In this document: piece by piece, positions 11,896-11,914 of the stretch
Layout: the number at the start of each line of letters is the position of its first letter
Numbering within the stretch: position 1 is the stretch's first letter
Assembly (NCBI GenBank): GCA_005888465.1
Contig: VAYJ01000117.1
Coordinates: 1-11,914, forward strand
Direction: 5' to 3'
Source of the DNA: Actinomycetota bacterium
GTDB lineage: Bacteria; Actinomycetota; UBA4738
DNA: 11,914 nt
The notes under the pieces: model-generated
The model's input: the letters and a program-made list of their open reading frames with translations, nothing else
Told to the model about the DNA's origin: nothing
Database searches by the model: none
Made by a program: the position numbers and the translations under genes

Positions 11896-11914
11896 TCGCG
11901 TTCAGTCGACCTCG

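Noticed and set aside
1..11914. CRISPR arrays, insertion sequences, integrase or toxin-antitoxin genes
   Set aside because: I looked for tandem repeats with spacers, terminal inverted repeats and transposase motifs and saw none.

Overview
The window is a dense, very GC-rich stretch of bacterial chromosome and most likely comes from an uncultured member of the Actinomycetota. Reasons: a branched-chain amino acid dehydrogenase beside a BCKDH operon with actinobacterial-type sequences; a LigB-type ATP-dependent DNA ligase; a small Rv0428c-type SH3-like protein; a DUF6186-like membrane protein; a tRNA Glu-Asp-Phe cluster; GTG starts set 6-8 nt after TANNNT -10 elements (leaderless style). The genus cannot be named from sequence alone. 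I see no insertion sequence, CRISPR, rRNA or phage gene, and no stretch over 300 bases is empty of genes.

Layout. (1) 1-484, + strand: the tail of purM, overlapped ATGA-fashion by a lone receiver-domain response regulator. (2) 5868-471, - strand: a tightly packed operon in transcription order leucine/valine dehydrogenase, BCKDH E1-alpha, E1-beta, E2, a signal-less cobalamin-binding-type protein, and a small SH3-like protein. Spacings run from short overlaps to a few bases. E1-beta is broken by a frameshift that looks like a loss of about 25 bases. (3) 5869-5940: a divergent promoter region in which both genes appear to start leaderless. (4) 5941-6936, + strand: a conserved-looking 273-aa protein of unknown function and a 57-aa ORF whose stop abuts a tRNA. 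(5) 6937-8790, - strand: LigB-type ligase followed by tRNA-Glu(TTC), tRNA-Asp(GTC) and tRNA-Phe(GAA). (6) 8818-9998, + strand: two small membrane proteins and a short VOC/glyoxalase-like protein. (7) 10010-10637, + strand: a PadR-family repressor with a His-rich N-terminus and a perfect 14-bp palindrome over its own -10. (8) 10698-11914, - strand: tRNA-Lys(TTT), a Crp/Fnr regulator, a hairpin, and a 41-aa acid-free Lys/Arg-rich protein preceded by a strong Shine-Dalgarno and three TGTGA-N6-TCACA-like sites spaced exactly 24 bp apart.

How they work together. The dehydrogenase deaminates Leu/Val/Ile to 2-keto acids and the BCKDH E1/E2 turns these into acyl-CoAs; no E3 (lipoamide dehydrogenase) is in the window. 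The Crp protein keeps the Arg-Glu-x-x-x-Arg recognition residues that in E. coli CRP read TGTGA half-sites, so the operator array upstream of the basic protein is a plausible target of the regulator encoded next to it. I regard that module and the broken E1-beta as the two items most worth following up.
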